This document shows positions 1 to 8,615 of a stretch of 64,000 bases of DNA, piece by piece. Location of the stretch: the NCBI RefSeq assembly GCF_029222705.1, contig NZ_JARGZF010000003.1, forward strand, positions 1-64,000. Direction: 5' to 3'. Position 1 is the first letter of the stretch, and each line of letters begins with the position of its first letter. The notes under the pieces were generated by a model. The model was not told the DNA's origin. It saw nothing but the letters and a program-made list of their open reading frames with translations, and did not search any database. The position numbers and the translations under genes were made by a program. The DNA is from Knoellia sp. p5-6-4. Its GTDB lineage: Bacteria; Actinomycetota; Actinomycetes; Actinomycetales; Dermatophilaceae.

Positions 1-217
1 GACGCATGCCATGAGAGAGCCACACCAATGACACCGGTGGGCAGCCGCATTGAGAGAGCGCCTCGCCGAGCACCTGGACCGAGTCTGGCCAGACACCGAT
101 CCTGCGACCAGTCTCTAAGTAGCCGCAGTAAGTGAAAGAGCGAAACTGCCGATGAGTGGATGTCGGCCGCCTTCGCGATTCAGGCTCTCCTGAACCCCAG
201 TCGTGCGATCCTGAGCA
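1..217. other. Window start without a recognisable gene
   Basis: I see no supported gene here. A short open stretch ending in TAA near position 119 reads like a C-terminal tail, but an in-frame stop lies about 90 bases upstream, so it is at most a remnant. Confidence 0.4.
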
Positions 218-523
218 ATGGCCCAGCCCGCCGCGCCCCTGCACATCACCATGAAGTCGATGGCCACGTTCCTTGTTGCGGGCGGCTTGGCGGTGTCGTG
301 CTTTGCCTTGTTCCTCTACGCCACCGCACTTAGTCGCGCGATCGCGCTCTGGATCAGCCCTCTTGGCGCAGCATCGTTGATAACGGGGTTGTGGAGCTGG
401 CGATCAGGCCGTCGGCCAGGTCGCGTCCTCGTGATGCTCATGGCCATCGTGGCTCTCGCGCTCGTCGTGCTCGGTCTCTCCACCCTCGTCGTCGCCCTCC
501 AAGCGGAGGATCAAGCGGCATGA
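218..523 (+). CDS. Small hypothetical membrane protein
   Basis: A 101-residue protein with about three hydrophobic segments (near residues 17-37, 42-58 and 70-93) separated by an Arg-rich loop (RSGRRPGR), so it is predicted to lie in the cytoplasmic membrane. I do not recognise the family. ATG at 218 is the longest start; ATG at 251 is an alternative, and neither has a strong ribosome binding site. It converges on the methyltransferase gene that ends at 560. The GC-rich third positions and hydrophobic pattern support coding. Confidence 0.55.
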   Translation: MAQPAAPLHITMKSMATFLVAGGLAVSCFALFLYATALSRAIALWISPLGAASLITGLWSWRSGRRPGRVLVMLMAIVALALVVLGLSTLVVALQAEDQAA

Positions 524-559
524 CGTGGCAAAACGGTCTCGTGCAGCGACCGCTCTTGC

Positions 560-1306
560 CTAGGTCGCAGGTAGTGCCGCACCCGTTCGATGCGCTTCGA
601 GGTCGAAGAACAGGAAGCAGATGAATGAGCGACCGTCCGCCGTGGGCAGTAGTTCCGCTGGGGTGTTCGCCGCGGGCGGCGGCTCAGTGACCGTCTTGAT
701 TCCGAACCCCGCGTCGAGGAACGCGTTGATGACGTCCTGCAGGGGGCGGTGCCAGTAGGTCATCCACACGGTCCCTTCGCCGAAGTCGTAGTCCTCGGAG
801 TACTGAGTGAGGGCGAAGTAGTCGGCCTCGGGGTACACGATCGCGTAGACCGTGGGGTGGATGATCGAGACGATGAGCCGACCGCCGGGCTTGAGCACGC
901 GTCGCAGCTCGACCAGTACCGAGGCCCAGTCCTTGACGTAGTGCAGAGACAGCGATGCGACGACGACGTCGAACGCCTTGTCGGGATAGGGCAGGGGTGC
1001 CCCAAGGTCTGCGACTCTGACGTCCGCGTCCTCGCCGAGCCTTTGGCGGGCGAGTTCGACCATGGCGGGACTCAGGTCGAAGCCGGACACGACCGCATCC
1101 TTGGCGCGCAGAGCCTCCATCAAGGGGCCTGACCCGCATCCGGCGTCGAGAATCTCCAGGCCCGCGACGTCACCGGCGAGACGGATCATCTCCGGACGCG
1201 CGTAGTAAGCATTGAAGAGGTTGTTCTCGTTGCTGGCCGAGTATGCGGCCGCGAAACTGTCGTAGTCAGCGGCAGGGGTCGCGGACGTGCTCACGGAGTC
1301 GGCCAT
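560..1306 (-). CDS. Class I SAM-dependent methyltransferase
   Basis: This 248-residue protein has the Rossmann methyltransferase pattern. The glycine-rich motif I (LDAGCGSGPLMEAL) is near residue 52, an acidic residue follows at the second strand (VSGFDLSPAMVELA), and a motif-IV-like segment (DVVVASLSLHYVKDW) precedes LKPGGRL. The family transfers methyl groups from S-adenosylmethionine. The substrate cannot be read from sequence; the closest type is the UbiE/Methyltransf_11 small-molecule group. It is divergent from the kinase gene that starts at 1472. Confidence 0.85.
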   Translation of the reverse strand: MADSVSTSATPAADYDSFAAAYSASNENNLFNAYYARPEMIRLAGDVAGLEILDAGCGSGPLMEALRAKDAVVSGFDLSPAMVELARQRLGEDADVRVADLGAPLPYPDKAFDVVVASLSLHYVKDWASVLVELRRVLKPGGRLIVSIIHPTVYAIVYPEADYFALTQYSEDYDFGEGTVWMTYWHRPLQDVINAFLDAGFGIKTVTEPPPAANTPAELLPTADGRSFICFLFFDLEAHRTGAALPAT

Positions 1307-1471
1307 GACAGGTTTCTACCCGGCGCCCGTTTGTGCGCCAAGCCGGCGCGCGGTCCACTCAGCGGCGCACTCATCTGCCGCCGACAGAGGCCCTTCGATA
1401 CGACCGCGCATGCGCCCGATGCCGAGATATCCGGTTGTCCGATCCCGACGATCGCGTCAGGCTCTGGTGCC

Positions 1472-2452
1472 GTGCCTGCCGACGACGCATTCGACCTGGG
1501 GCCTGTGCCGGCCCGTATCCGCGTCACCGAGAAGCTGGCGCGGAGTCTGGTGGCAGCGCAGTTTCCGCAGTGGAGCGATCTTCCGATCGAACCGGTGGCC
1601 AACGGCGGCTGGGACAACTGGACCTTCCGCCTCGGCACCGACATGGCGGTGCGCCTGCCCAGCGCTTCTGAGTACGCAAAGGCGGTGGAGAAGGAGCACC
1701 GCTGGCTTCCGGCACTTGGCCCGCAGCTGCCGTTGCCGGTCCCCGTGCCGCTCGCGAAAGGCGAGCCCACCCCGGAATACCCACTCGCATGGTCCATCTA
1801 CAGGTGGCTCGACGGCGTGACTGCGACGGCGGACCGCATCGCCGAGCCGGTCCGGTTCGCCCTCGACCTCGCCGACTTCCTGGCCGCCCTGCAGGGCATC
1901 GACGCCGCCGAGGGCCCACAGCCGGGAGTCCACAACTGGTTCCGGGGCGGCACTTTGCGCACCTACGACAATGACACCCAGCGCGCGCTCGAGGCACTGG
2001 CCGGCCACGTCGACGTGGAACTGGCTCGCGAGATCTGGGCGAACGCACTGGCCGCGCCCTGGGACGGCGTGGACCGTTGGTTCCACGGAGACGTCGCCGA
2101 GGGGAATCTCCTGCTGCGAGGCGGGCAGTTGGCAGCGGTCATCGACTTCGGGACATGCGGCGTCGGCGACCCTGCCTGCGATCTGGCCATCGCCTGGACG
2201 TTGCTGCCCGACGACGCGCGGCAGGCGTTTCGGGACCGGCTGTCGGTGGATGCGGCGTCCTGGGCGCGCGGCCGGGGCTGGGCGCTGTGGAAGACCCTCG
2301 CCACCTGCTCGCACGCCTACGCAGACTCCGAGGACGCGGAGAAGTTTGCGAGTGCGAAGCGCATCCTCCACGGGATCTTCTCCGAGTACTCGGGCAGTCA
2401 CTCCGCCAGGCCGACGGTCTCGGTGCACCCGGGGCGGGGCGTCCGCACGTAG
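1472..2452 (+). CDS. Aminoglycoside/macrolide phosphotransferase-family protein
   Basis: The protein has an APH-type kinase fold. The catalytic loop is WFHGDVAEGNLL and the magnesium-binding motif is VIDFGTCGVGDPACDLA, as in Brenner and DFG motifs. An N-terminal NGGWDNWTFRLG segment corresponds to the nucleotide-binding loop. Such enzymes phosphorylate aminoglycosides, macrolides or cell metabolites, and many chromosomal members have no resistance role. I chose GTG at 1472 (326 residues) because earlier in-frame sequence overlaps the divergent gene's promoter and looks non-coding. A resistance phenotype is only a possibility. Confidence 0.82.
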   Translation: MPADDAFDLGPVPARIRVTEKLARSLVAAQFPQWSDLPIEPVANGGWDNWTFRLGTDMAVRLPSASEYAKAVEKEHRWLPALGPQLPLPVPVPLAKGEPTPEYPLAWSIYRWLDGVTATADRIAEPVRFALDLADFLAALQGIDAAEGPQPGVHNWFRGGTLRTYDNDTQRALEALAGHVDVELAREIWANALAAPWDGVDRWFHGDVAEGNLLLRGGQLAAVIDFGTCGVGDPACDLAIAWTLLPDDARQAFRDRLSVDAASWARGRGWALWKTLATCSHAYADSEDAEKFASAKRILHGIFSEYSGSHSARPTVSVHPGRGVRT

Positions 2453-2585
2453 CCGCGGATGGGGGCGGTCGATGCTGCCGTTGTGCGCGCCTTGCCCGTC
2501 CCGTCCGGTAGAACGGTGAGCGACCGCGACTGATGGGCGAAGGGGCGGGTGAGCTGTGGAGAACTCAGACATGGGTGCGGCTGCC

Positions 2586-3008
2586 ATGTCCCGGGTGTAC
2601 GTCGACATGGTTGGCGACCTGTTCCATGCGGGACACGTGTCGCTCCTCCGCCAGGCGCGCGGTCATGGTGACTGGCTGGTCGTCGGCGTGCTGTCCGACG
2701 ACACCGCAGCCTCCTACAAGAGGCGTCCGATCATGACCCTCGCCGAGCGTGTCGCCGTGATCGAGTCGTGCCGGTACGTCGACGAGGTGATCGAGGACGC
2801 CCCGCTCCAGGTGACCGAAGAGTTCCTCGCCGAGCGCGGGATCACCACTGTGGTGCACGGTGATGACTTGTCCCCCGAAGGGGCCGAGTTCGTGTACGCG
2901 CCCGCAGCAGCTGCCGGGAAGCTCACGTACGTTCGGCGCACGGGAGAGATCTCGACCACCCAGTTGATACAGCGGGTGCTCGACGCGGCCGCCCCGCGAA
3001 CTGAGTGA
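2586..3008 (+). CDS. Cytidylyltransferase-like nucleotidyltransferase
   Basis: About 140 residues with the nucleotidyltransferase signature HAGH (family HxGH) close to the N-terminus (VYVDMVGDLFHAGH), followed by SDDTAASYKRRPIMTLAER, a spacing typical of glycerol-3-phosphate or ethanolamine-phosphate cytidylyltransferases. It probably joins CMP to a phosphorylated alcohol. Starts at GTG 2556 and ATG 2571 are also in frame; ATG 2586 places the core strand right at the N-terminus as in relatives. It stands alone between a kinase and a small hypothetical gene, so the substrate is open. Confidence 0.8.
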   Translation: MSRVYVDMVGDLFHAGHVSLLRQARGHGDWLVVGVLSDDTAASYKRRPIMTLAERVAVIESCRYVDEVIEDAPLQVTEEFLAERGITTVVHGDDLSPEGAEFVYAPAAAAGKLTYVRRTGEISTTQLIQRVLDAAAPRTE

Positions 3009-3049
3009 CCGGGTCTGCTGCGAACAGGTCGGGGTGGGCGCAGGCCCGA

Positions 3050-3055
3050 TACGTT
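3050..3055 (+). promoter_or_regulatory. -10 element of a leaderless promoter
   Basis: TACGTT lies exactly 6 bases before the ATG at 3062, the usual layout for leaderless transcription in actinobacteria. No clear -35 is visible. Confidence 0.5.
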
Positions 3056-3061
3056 CACGTC

Positions 3062-3349
3062 ATGCCTCAGCTCCTCAAGCCCGAGCAGTTCACCATGAGC
3101 ATCGCCGATGGAACGCCCACCATCACCCTGCAGGACGTCACGGTCTCGACCACCGAAGGTTGGTCGATTCTGAATCGGGCGACCCTGCTCGTTGTGGACG
3201 GTCCAGGAGAGGAGGGCTTTCTCTTGCCTCGAAGGACCAGCCCCGACGGCGACCTGGGACCGGAGGGATGGGATGCCGCTGTGGCATCAGCTCGGTCGGT
3301 GCGGGTTCTTGCCTCAGGGGCTCGAGTTGCTGCAACCGTGATCGAGTAG
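3062..3349 (+). CDS. Hypothetical protein
   Basis: A 95-residue soluble protein with no recognised motif. It has a beta-rich pattern (SIADGTPTITLQDVTVSTTEGWSILN is the most regular part) and no membrane segment. ATG 3062 is favoured over an upstream GTG because a -10-like TACGTT sits 6 bases before it, so the mRNA may be leaderless. Coding is supported by codon composition only. Confidence 0.55.
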   Translation: MPQLLKPEQFTMSIADGTPTITLQDVTVSTTEGWSILNRATLLVVDGPGEEGFLLPRRTSPDGDLGPEGWDAAVASARSVRVLASGARVAATVIE

Positions 3350-3424
3350 CACGCACGTGGCGAGTTGACGTCGACGGGCGTCGTCACCGCACCTTGTCGG
3401 GTGTGACGAGCGCGACGTGACCTC

Positions 3425-4108
3425 TCAGCCGGGGTTGGACGGAGCAGCCCGCAGGGCGTCAGCGCCCTCTCCGGTGAGGTGGCTGAGGGCGGCGTTCCGC
3501 CCGGTGAGCAGGAGCAGGAGGGCGCCGATCGGCCCGGCCACCTCGGGCCCGCTGCCGCGTGTCCAGTCGGCGTCGGTGGCCGTGAGGCGGTAGCCCTCGA
3601 GCGGCAGCAGGCGGAAGACCGTGGCGAGCCAGCCGGCTCGCGTGTCCCACCGACGCGTCGCGGCGAGCGCGCTTGCCGACGGGGACATCACGAGCTCCAC
3701 GCCTAGCGGCACGGCGATGTCCTGGCTGTGCACGAGGATGTCGGTCAGCGTCTCGAGCGGCGTCACGAAGGTGTTGTGCCGCCGCGACCCGATCATCGCC
3801 CTGATCCTGCCGATGATCTCCTCGGTGGGCAGCCGCGACTGGACCAGGGCCGAGTCGTGGATGATCGCGTTCAGCGTCACGCTGTGCAGCATGCTCGGGT
3901 TCCGGGCGACGGTGACCGCGACGTCACGGACGCGCTGCTGCTGCATGGTCAGGTGTGCGGCGACGTCACGCACGGTCCAGCCCCGGCACAGCGACGGGTG
4001 CTGCCACTGCTCGTCGGTCAGCTGCTCGAGCAGGTCGGCGGTCCGTGCTCGCTGGTCGTCGATCGCGGCCCATACGGCATCCGCCTCCGGCCCCGTCATC
4101 GTTGCCAT
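3425..4108 (-). CDS. DinB/maleylpyruvate isomerase-family mycothiol-dependent enzyme
   Basis: A 227-residue member of the DinB-like four-helix family. The N-terminal segment WQHPSLCRGWTVRDVAAHL carries the conserved histidine of the metal site, and ILVHSQDIAVPLG carries another. In actinobacteria these proteins often use mycothiol as a thiol cofactor; the reaction here is unknown. I chose ATG 4108 because GGGAGGG lies about 7 bases before it. It is divergent from the MarR gene, which is probably its regulator. Confidence 0.75.
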   Translation of the reverse strand: MATMTGPEADAVWAAIDDQRARTADLLEQLTDEQWQHPSLCRGWTVRDVAAHLTMQQQRVRDVAVTVARNPSMLHSVTLNAIIHDSALVQSRLPTEEIIGRIRAMIGSRRHNTFVTPLETLTDILVHSQDIAVPLGVELVMSPSASALAATRRWDTRAGWLATVFRLLPLEGYRLTATDADWTRGSGPEVAGPIGALLLLLTGRNAALSHLTGEGADALRAAPSNPG

Positions 4109-4173
4109 CTCACCCTCCCTCAGGTGAACACCGGCGGCCGCACCCGGCGTGTAGTCCCAGGATCGAACCATTA

Positions 4174-4192
4174 TAGTTCGACTGTAGGACTA
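4174..4192. promoter_or_regulatory. Candidate MarR operator
   Basis: An imperfect inverted repeat, TAGTTC-7 bases-GGACTA, lies in the 99-base gap between the divergent DinB-like and MarR genes. A further TAGTCC lies about 20 bases to the left. MarR proteins commonly bind such repeats between themselves and their target. This is an inference from position and symmetry. Confidence 0.45.
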
Positions 4193-4207
4193 CCTCCAAG
4201 GGGTGTG

Positions 4208-4639
4208 ATGACCGAGAACCTGCCGACCAGCCTCCTGATGTTCATCACCTCGCGCGCCGCCTCGGACCGGATCTTCGGCGCCATGCACGACGCGGGATAC
4301 CACGTGACCATCGCCCAGGGCCGGCTCCTGATGGGCGTCGACCCCGAGGGCACCCGACTGAGCGTCTTGGCCGACCGCGCCCAGATCGCCAAGCAGACGG
4401 CCACCTCCCTGGTGGACAAGCTGGAGCGGGCTGGCTACGTCGAGCGCGTGCCCGACCCCTCGGACGGCAGGGCCCGCCTGGTGCGGCTGACGGCGCGCGC
4501 CGAGGCCGCCCGCCCGGTCGCCCGCGCCGAGGAGGCGCGCATCGAGGCCGAGTGGGAGGGCCACCTCGGCCCCGAGCGGATGAGGCAGCTACGGGAGGCC
4601 CTGACCGCACTGCGCGAGATCACCGACCCCTACCGGTAG
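4208..4639 (+). CDS. MarR-family transcriptional regulator
   Basis: 143 residues with a winged-helix core: recognition region LSVLADRAQIAKQTATSLVD, then the wing segment YVERVPDPSDGRARLVRLT, which is the DxRxxxxxLT pattern typical of MarR. It would act as a dimeric, ligand-sensitive DNA-binding repressor. AAGGGG lies about 6 bases before ATG 4208. It is divergent from the DinB-like gene and convergent with the P-type ATPase, so control of the DinB-like gene is the simplest reading. Confidence 0.9.
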   Translation: MTENLPTSLLMFITSRAASDRIFGAMHDAGYHVTIAQGRLLMGVDPEGTRLSVLADRAQIAKQTATSLVDKLERAGYVERVPDPSDGRARLVRLTARAEAARPVARAEEARIEAEWEGHLGPERMRQLREALTALREITDPYR

Positions 4640-4661
4640 TCCGGTCTCCGGTGGACACCCT

Positions 4662-6521
4662 CTACGCCCGCGCCGGCTCCTCGCGCTCCTCGCGGCCGGG
4701 CTGCCGGGCCAGCAGCGCCCAGAGGATGCACGCGAGGTCGACCGCCTCCTGCGTCCAGGCGCCGATGATCGCGGGCAGCAGGCCCACCGAGGCCACGAGC
4801 ATGAGGGCCACCGACAGCCCGACCCCGAGCCCGATGGCCTGCCACGCGACCGCCATCGTGCGCCGCCCGATCCGCACGGCCTGCACGGCCCGGTAGAGGT
4901 CGTCGAGCAGCACCACGACGTCGGCGGACTCGCTCGCCGCCGTGGACCCGCGCGCGCCCATCGCCATCCCGACGTCGGCTGCGGCCAGCACGGGTGCGTC
5001 GTTCACCCCGTCGCCGACCATCATCACCGGGCGGTGCGGCAGGCCCGCGACGATGTCGACCTTGTCCTGTGGCAGCAGGCCGGCCCGCACGTCGTCGATG
5101 TCGATCTCCGCGCCCACGTGGGCTGCGGCCGCCGGCGCGTCACCGGTCAGCATCAGCACGTGTGGCACCCCGGCGGCCCGCAGGGCCGCGATGGTGCGCC
5201 GGGTGTCGTCGCGCACGTGGTCCGACAGGGCCAGCCGACCGGCATACCGGCCGTCGACGGCCACGTGCACCCCGCTGGCGCCGGGCGCGAGGGGCAGGTC
5301 GGGTATGCCGCGGACGTGGCCCGCGACGAAGCCCTCCTTGCCGACGACGACGTCGTGGCCGCCCACGGTGGCGCTCACGCCGTGGGCGGTGGACTCGTGG
5401 GCGTCGTGGGCGCTGGGCACACGGAGGCCTCGCTCGCGGGCGCCGGCGACGATCGCCTCGGCGAGGGGGTGGGTCGACAGCTGCTCCACGCCCGCCGCCA
5501 TGGCGAGCAGCTCGTCGGCCTCGATCCCGCCTGACACGTCGACGGCGGACAGCTCGGGCGCGCCGCGGGTCAGGGTGCCGGTCTTGTCGAAGGCCGCGGT
5601 GCGGATGCGGGCGAGCTGCTCGAGGGTGCCGCCGTTCTTCACGATGATCCCGTGTCGGGCGGCTCGCGACATGCCCGCCATGAACGCGACGGGCGCGGCG
5701 ATCAGCAGGGGGCACGGTGTCGCCACCACCAGCACCTCGGCGAAGCGGGTGGCATCGCCGCTGAGCCACCATGCCGCGCCCGCGATGGCGAACGACACCG
5801 CGGTGAAGGGCACGGCCACCCGGTCGGCGAGCCGCACGAACGGTGCCCGGGAGCGTTGGGCCTCGCTGACGAGGTTGATGATCTGCTGGTACTGCGAGTC
5901 GGCGGCGGAGGCGGTGGTGCGGATGAAGATCGGGCGCGAGCCGTTCACCGACCCGGACATGAGGCGCTCGCCCTGCACGTGCTCGACGGGCAGCGGTTCC
6001 CCGGTGAGCGAGGACTCGTCGAAGGCCGCGGAGGCGGTGGTGAGCGTCGCGTCGACCGGCAGCACCTCGCCCGGCTTCACCAGCAGCTCGTCGCCGGGGC
6101 GCACGTGGCCCACCGGCACGTCGGTGACGTGGTCGCCGTGGGGGTCGAGAAGGTGGGCCGTGCGGGGGGCTCGGGCCAGGAGGGCCGACAGCTCCCGCTC
6201 GGCACGGCCGACGGCGAGCTCCTCGAGGGCCCGTCCCGTGGTCATCATGAGCACGATCACCAGCGACGCCCAGTGCTCGTCGACGGCCACCGTGGAGACG
6301 ATCGCGGTGATGGCCAGGATGTCGACGCCGTAGCGGCCGGCGCGCAGCTCGGCCACCATGTGGCCCGACCGCACCGCTGCGAAGGCGAGGGTGTAGGCCG
6401 ACACGGCATACCGTGCCGCCTCCGGCAGGCCGAGGGCCTCGAGCGCACCAGCGACCGCGCCGACCAGCAGGGTCAGCGTGACCACCGAGTGCCGCCGCGC
6501 GAGGGCGGCCGCGGTGCGCAT
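4662..6521 (-). CDS. Heavy-metal translocating P-type ATPase
   Basis: 619 residues with all P-type ATPase landmarks: TGEPLPVEHVQGE in the actuator domain, phosphorylation motif DKTGTLTRG, TGDAP and GDGVNDAP in the catalytic domains. The membrane metal motif reads TPCPLL, not the CPC of ZntA/CadA; TPC is described for the P1B-5 group, so cadmium/zinc export should not be assumed. There is no N-terminal HMA domain. The Arg/Glu-rich C-terminus is short. It follows the OsmC-like gene by 2 bases and is surely co-transcribed with it. Confidence 0.9.
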   Translation of the reverse strand: MRTAAALARRHSVVTLTLLVGAVAGALEALGLPEAARYAVSAYTLAFAAVRSGHMVAELRAGRYGVDILAITAIVSTVAVDEHWASLVIVLMMTTGRALEELAVGRAERELSALLARAPRTAHLLDPHGDHVTDVPVGHVRPGDELLVKPGEVLPVDATLTTASAAFDESSLTGEPLPVEHVQGERLMSGSVNGSRPIFIRTTASAADSQYQQIINLVSEAQRSRAPFVRLADRVAVPFTAVSFAIAGAAWWLSGDATRFAEVLVVATPCPLLIAAPVAFMAGMSRAARHGIIVKNGGTLEQLARIRTAAFDKTGTLTRGAPELSAVDVSGGIEADELLAMAAGVEQLSTHPLAEAIVAGARERGLRVPSAHDAHESTAHGVSATVGGHDVVVGKEGFVAGHVRGIPDLPLAPGASGVHVAVDGRYAGRLALSDHVRDDTRRTIAALRAAGVPHVLMLTGDAPAAAAHVGAEIDIDDVRAGLLPQDKVDIVAGLPHRPVMMVGDGVNDAPVLAAADVGMAMGARGSTAASESADVVVLLDDLYRAVQAVRIGRRTMAVAWQAIGLGVGLSVALMLVASVGLLPAIIGAWTQEAVDLACILWALLARQPGREEREEPARA

Positions 6522-6523
6522 CG

Positions 6524-6796
6524 TCAGGCGACCTCCGCTGCCTCCGGCTCGACGAGGTGGATCGCGACCTCCGGCTCGGTCGTGAGGGTGTTGTGCACGG
6601 TGCAGTGGCTCGCCACGGCGAGCAGGGGCTCGCGGCGCGACTCCGGCACGCCGCAGGAGGCGAGGCTGGCGATGAACAGCTCCGTCGGGGTGGGCGCGGT
6701 GTCCTCGCCGCCGGCGTCGACCGGCTGGTCCACCGTGACGCGGTGCCTGCGGATGCCGATCTCGAAACGGTCGCCGTCGAGGTGGCCGACGTGCAC
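6524..6796 (-). CDS. Shortened OsmC-family protein
   Basis: 90 residues. The N-terminal part (TAPTPTELFIASLASC) and the C-terminal part (LLAVASHCTVHNTL) match OsmC proteins, which are normally about 135-140 residues. The central helix and strand between the two conserved cysteines are missing: ASC is followed directly by GVPESRREPLL. Both redox cysteines of the family are kept. It could be an in-frame deletion that abolishes peroxidase function, or a minimal form. It lies upstream of and in one operon with the P-type ATPase and is divergent from the sulfide oxidoreductase operon. Confidence 0.75.
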   Translation of the reverse strand: MHVGHLDGDRFEIGIRRHRVTVDQPVDAGGEDTAPTPTELFIASLASCGVPESRREPLLAVASHCTVHNTLTTEPEVAIHLVEPEAAEVA

Positions 6797-6862
6797 GGCG
6801 GTGGTGACGTGGTCACGGGTGGTCCTTTCGCATCTTCCGAGTGTGCTCCCAGACCACCACGG

Positions 6863-6879
6863 ATACCCCTGGGGGTAAT
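6863..6879. promoter_or_regulatory. CsoR/CstR-type operator
   Basis: ATACCCCTGGGGGTAAT contains TACCCC facing GGGGTA, the form of operators bound by CsoR-family repressors (copper sensor CsoR or persulfide sensor CstR). It lies between the OsmC/P-type ATPase operon and the SQR operon. With sulfur genes next to it, a persulfide sensor is the more likely partner; no CsoR-family gene is in this window. Confidence 0.65.
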
Positions 6880-6963
6880 AGGGACCTTCGGCACTACTGA
6901 CACCTGGACCCGTCTCCTAGCGTCGTCCACAGCAGGGCAACGAGCACACTCAAGGAGTGGACC

Positions 6964-8226
6964 GTGATGAGGCGCCTTCTGGTCCTCGGTGGCGGCACCG
7001 CCGGCACGATGATCGTCAACAAGCTTCGGCGGAAGCTGGCCCGCGACCAGTGGGAGCTCACCGTCGTCGACAAGGACGACGACCACCTCTACCAGCCCGG
7101 GTACCTGTTCATGCCGTTCGGCACTTACCGTCCCGAGCAGGTCGTGCGCAAGCGCCACTCGTTCATCCCCGACGGAGTCGACCTCGTGCTGGGTGAGATC
7201 GACCGGGTGGACGCCGGGGCCAACACGGTGACCCTGCAGGACGGCCGGACCCTCGCCTACGACTACCTGGTCATCGCCACAGGCACCTCGCCGCGGCCCG
7301 ACCAGACCCCCGGCATGCTCGGCGAGCAGTGGCGCAAGAGTGTGTTCGACTTCTACTCGTTCGAGGGCTCGAAGGCGCTGGCCGACGCGATGCGGGAGTT
7401 CGACCACGGCCGTCTGGTGGTGCACATCACCGAGATGCCCATCAAGTGCCCGGTGGCGCCCCTGGAGTTCACCTTCCTCGCCGACGCCTTCCTGCGCGAG
7501 CGCGGGATCCGCGACCGCGTCGAGCTCGTCTACGTCACGCCGCTCTCAGGCGCCTTCACCCAGCCGATCGCCTCCGCCCAGCTCGGCTCGATGCTCGAGG
7601 AGCGCAAGATCCTCGTCGAGCCCGACTTCATGGTCGAGAGCATCGACAACGAGAAGAAGGCCCTCGTCTCCTACGACGAGCGCGAGGTGCCCTTCGACCT
7701 GCTCGTGACCGTCCCGCTCAACATGGGCGCCGAGTTCGTCGCGCGCTCGGGTCTCGGCGACGAGCTCAACTACGTGCCGGTCGACAAGCACACGCTGCTG
7801 TCGAAGAAGCACGACAACATCTTCGCCATCGGTGACGCCTCCGACATCCCGGCCTCGAAGGCCGGCTCGGTGGCCCACTTCGCCGTCGACGTCTTCGTCG
7901 AGAACTTCCTGGCGCACATCGCCGGCAAGCCGATGACCGGGTCGTTCGACGGCCACGCCAACTGCTTCGTCGAGTCCGGCAACGGCAAGGGCCTGCTCAT
8001 CGACTTCAACTACGACACCCAGCCGCTGCCCGGCAAGTTCCCCGTCCCCGTCGTCGGGCCGATGAGCCTGCTGAAGGAGACCCGCGCCAACCACCTCGGC
8101 AAGCTCGCGTTCCGCTGGATCTACTGGAACGTCCTGCTTCCCGGGCGTCCGATGCCCCTTCCGGTCCACATGTCGATGGCCGGCAAGGTCACCCCCGCAG
8201 ACACCACCACCGGAAACAAGGAGTGA
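6964..8226 (+). CDS. Sulfide:quinone oxidoreductase-type flavoprotein
   Basis: 420 residues with an N-terminal FAD-binding LVLGGGTAGTMIVNKL, a second dinucleotide motif region with YDYLVIATGTSPRPD, and a C-terminal FAIGDASDIPASKAGS. Cysteines in IKCPVAP and HANCFVESG sit where SQR uses redox-active cysteines near the flavin. It would oxidise sulfide at the membrane surface and pass electrons to quinone, leaving sulfane sulfur. AAGGAG precedes GTG 6964; ATG 6967 is an alternative. First gene of a three-gene sulfur operon. Confidence 0.85.
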   Translation: MMRRLLVLGGGTAGTMIVNKLRRKLARDQWELTVVDKDDDHLYQPGYLFMPFGTYRPEQVVRKRHSFIPDGVDLVLGEIDRVDAGANTVTLQDGRTLAYDYLVIATGTSPRPDQTPGMLGEQWRKSVFDFYSFEGSKALADAMREFDHGRLVVHITEMPIKCPVAPLEFTFLADAFLRERGIRDRVELVYVTPLSGAFTQPIASAQLGSMLEERKILVEPDFMVESIDNEKKALVSYDEREVPFDLLVTVPLNMGAEFVARSGLGDELNYVPVDKHTLLSKKHDNIFAIGDASDIPASKAGSVAHFAVDVFVENFLAHIAGKPMTGSFDGHANCFVESGNGKGLLIDFNYDTQPLPGKFPVPVVGPMSLLKETRANHLGKLAFRWIYWNVLLPGRPMPLPVHMSMAGKVTPADTTTGNKE

Positions 8227-8231
8227 ACACG

Positions 8232-8546
8232 ATGCCCGTCACGACCATCGACGGCCGCCAGGTGCAGGTCAACGAAGAGGGCTTCATGACCGAGCCCAGC
8301 GAGTGGGACGAGGCCCTCGGCAAGACCCTGGCCACGCAGATCGGCATCGAGATGACCGACCAGCACTGGAAGGCGATCCGCTTCCTGCGCCAGGACTTCG
8401 CCGCCCAGGGCGAGACCCCGACGCTGCGCCGCGTCACCGTTGCCGGCGGCATCCCGACCAAGCAGCTGTTCCAGCTGTTCCCGCAGAAGCCGGCCAAGAA
8501 GATGGCCTACATCGCGGGCCTGCCCAAGCCCCACGGCTGTGTGTGA
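8232..8546 (+). CDS. TusE/DsrC-family sulfur carrier
   Basis: 104 residues matching DsrC/TusE, ending in GLPKPHGCV with the invariant penultimate cysteine that carries sulfur. The second DsrC cysteine, expected 11 residues earlier, is alanine (AYIAGLPKPHGC), as in TusE-type members, so it cannot form the intramolecular disulfide of dissimilatory DsrC. AAGGAG overlaps the upstream stop and serves ATG 8232. Placed after SQR, it probably accepts sulfane sulfur produced from sulfide. Confidence 0.85.
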   Translation: MPVTTIDGRQVQVNEEGFMTEPSEWDEALGKTLATQIGIEMTDQHWKAIRFLRQDFAAQGETPTLRRVTVAGGIPTKQLFQLFPQKPAKKMAYIAGLPKPHGCV

Positions 8547-8615
8547 CCCGTCGTCCTGACGCCCTCCGTGCCGAGCACCCGCACCGCACAACCGCATTCA
8601 CATGAGAGGTTCTCG

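Noticed and set aside
5140-7425. A very long open frame opposite the OsmC, SQR promoter and ATPase region
   Set aside because: It runs in another frame of real minus-strand genes, is Arg/Pro-rich without motifs, and crosses a clear divergent promoter.
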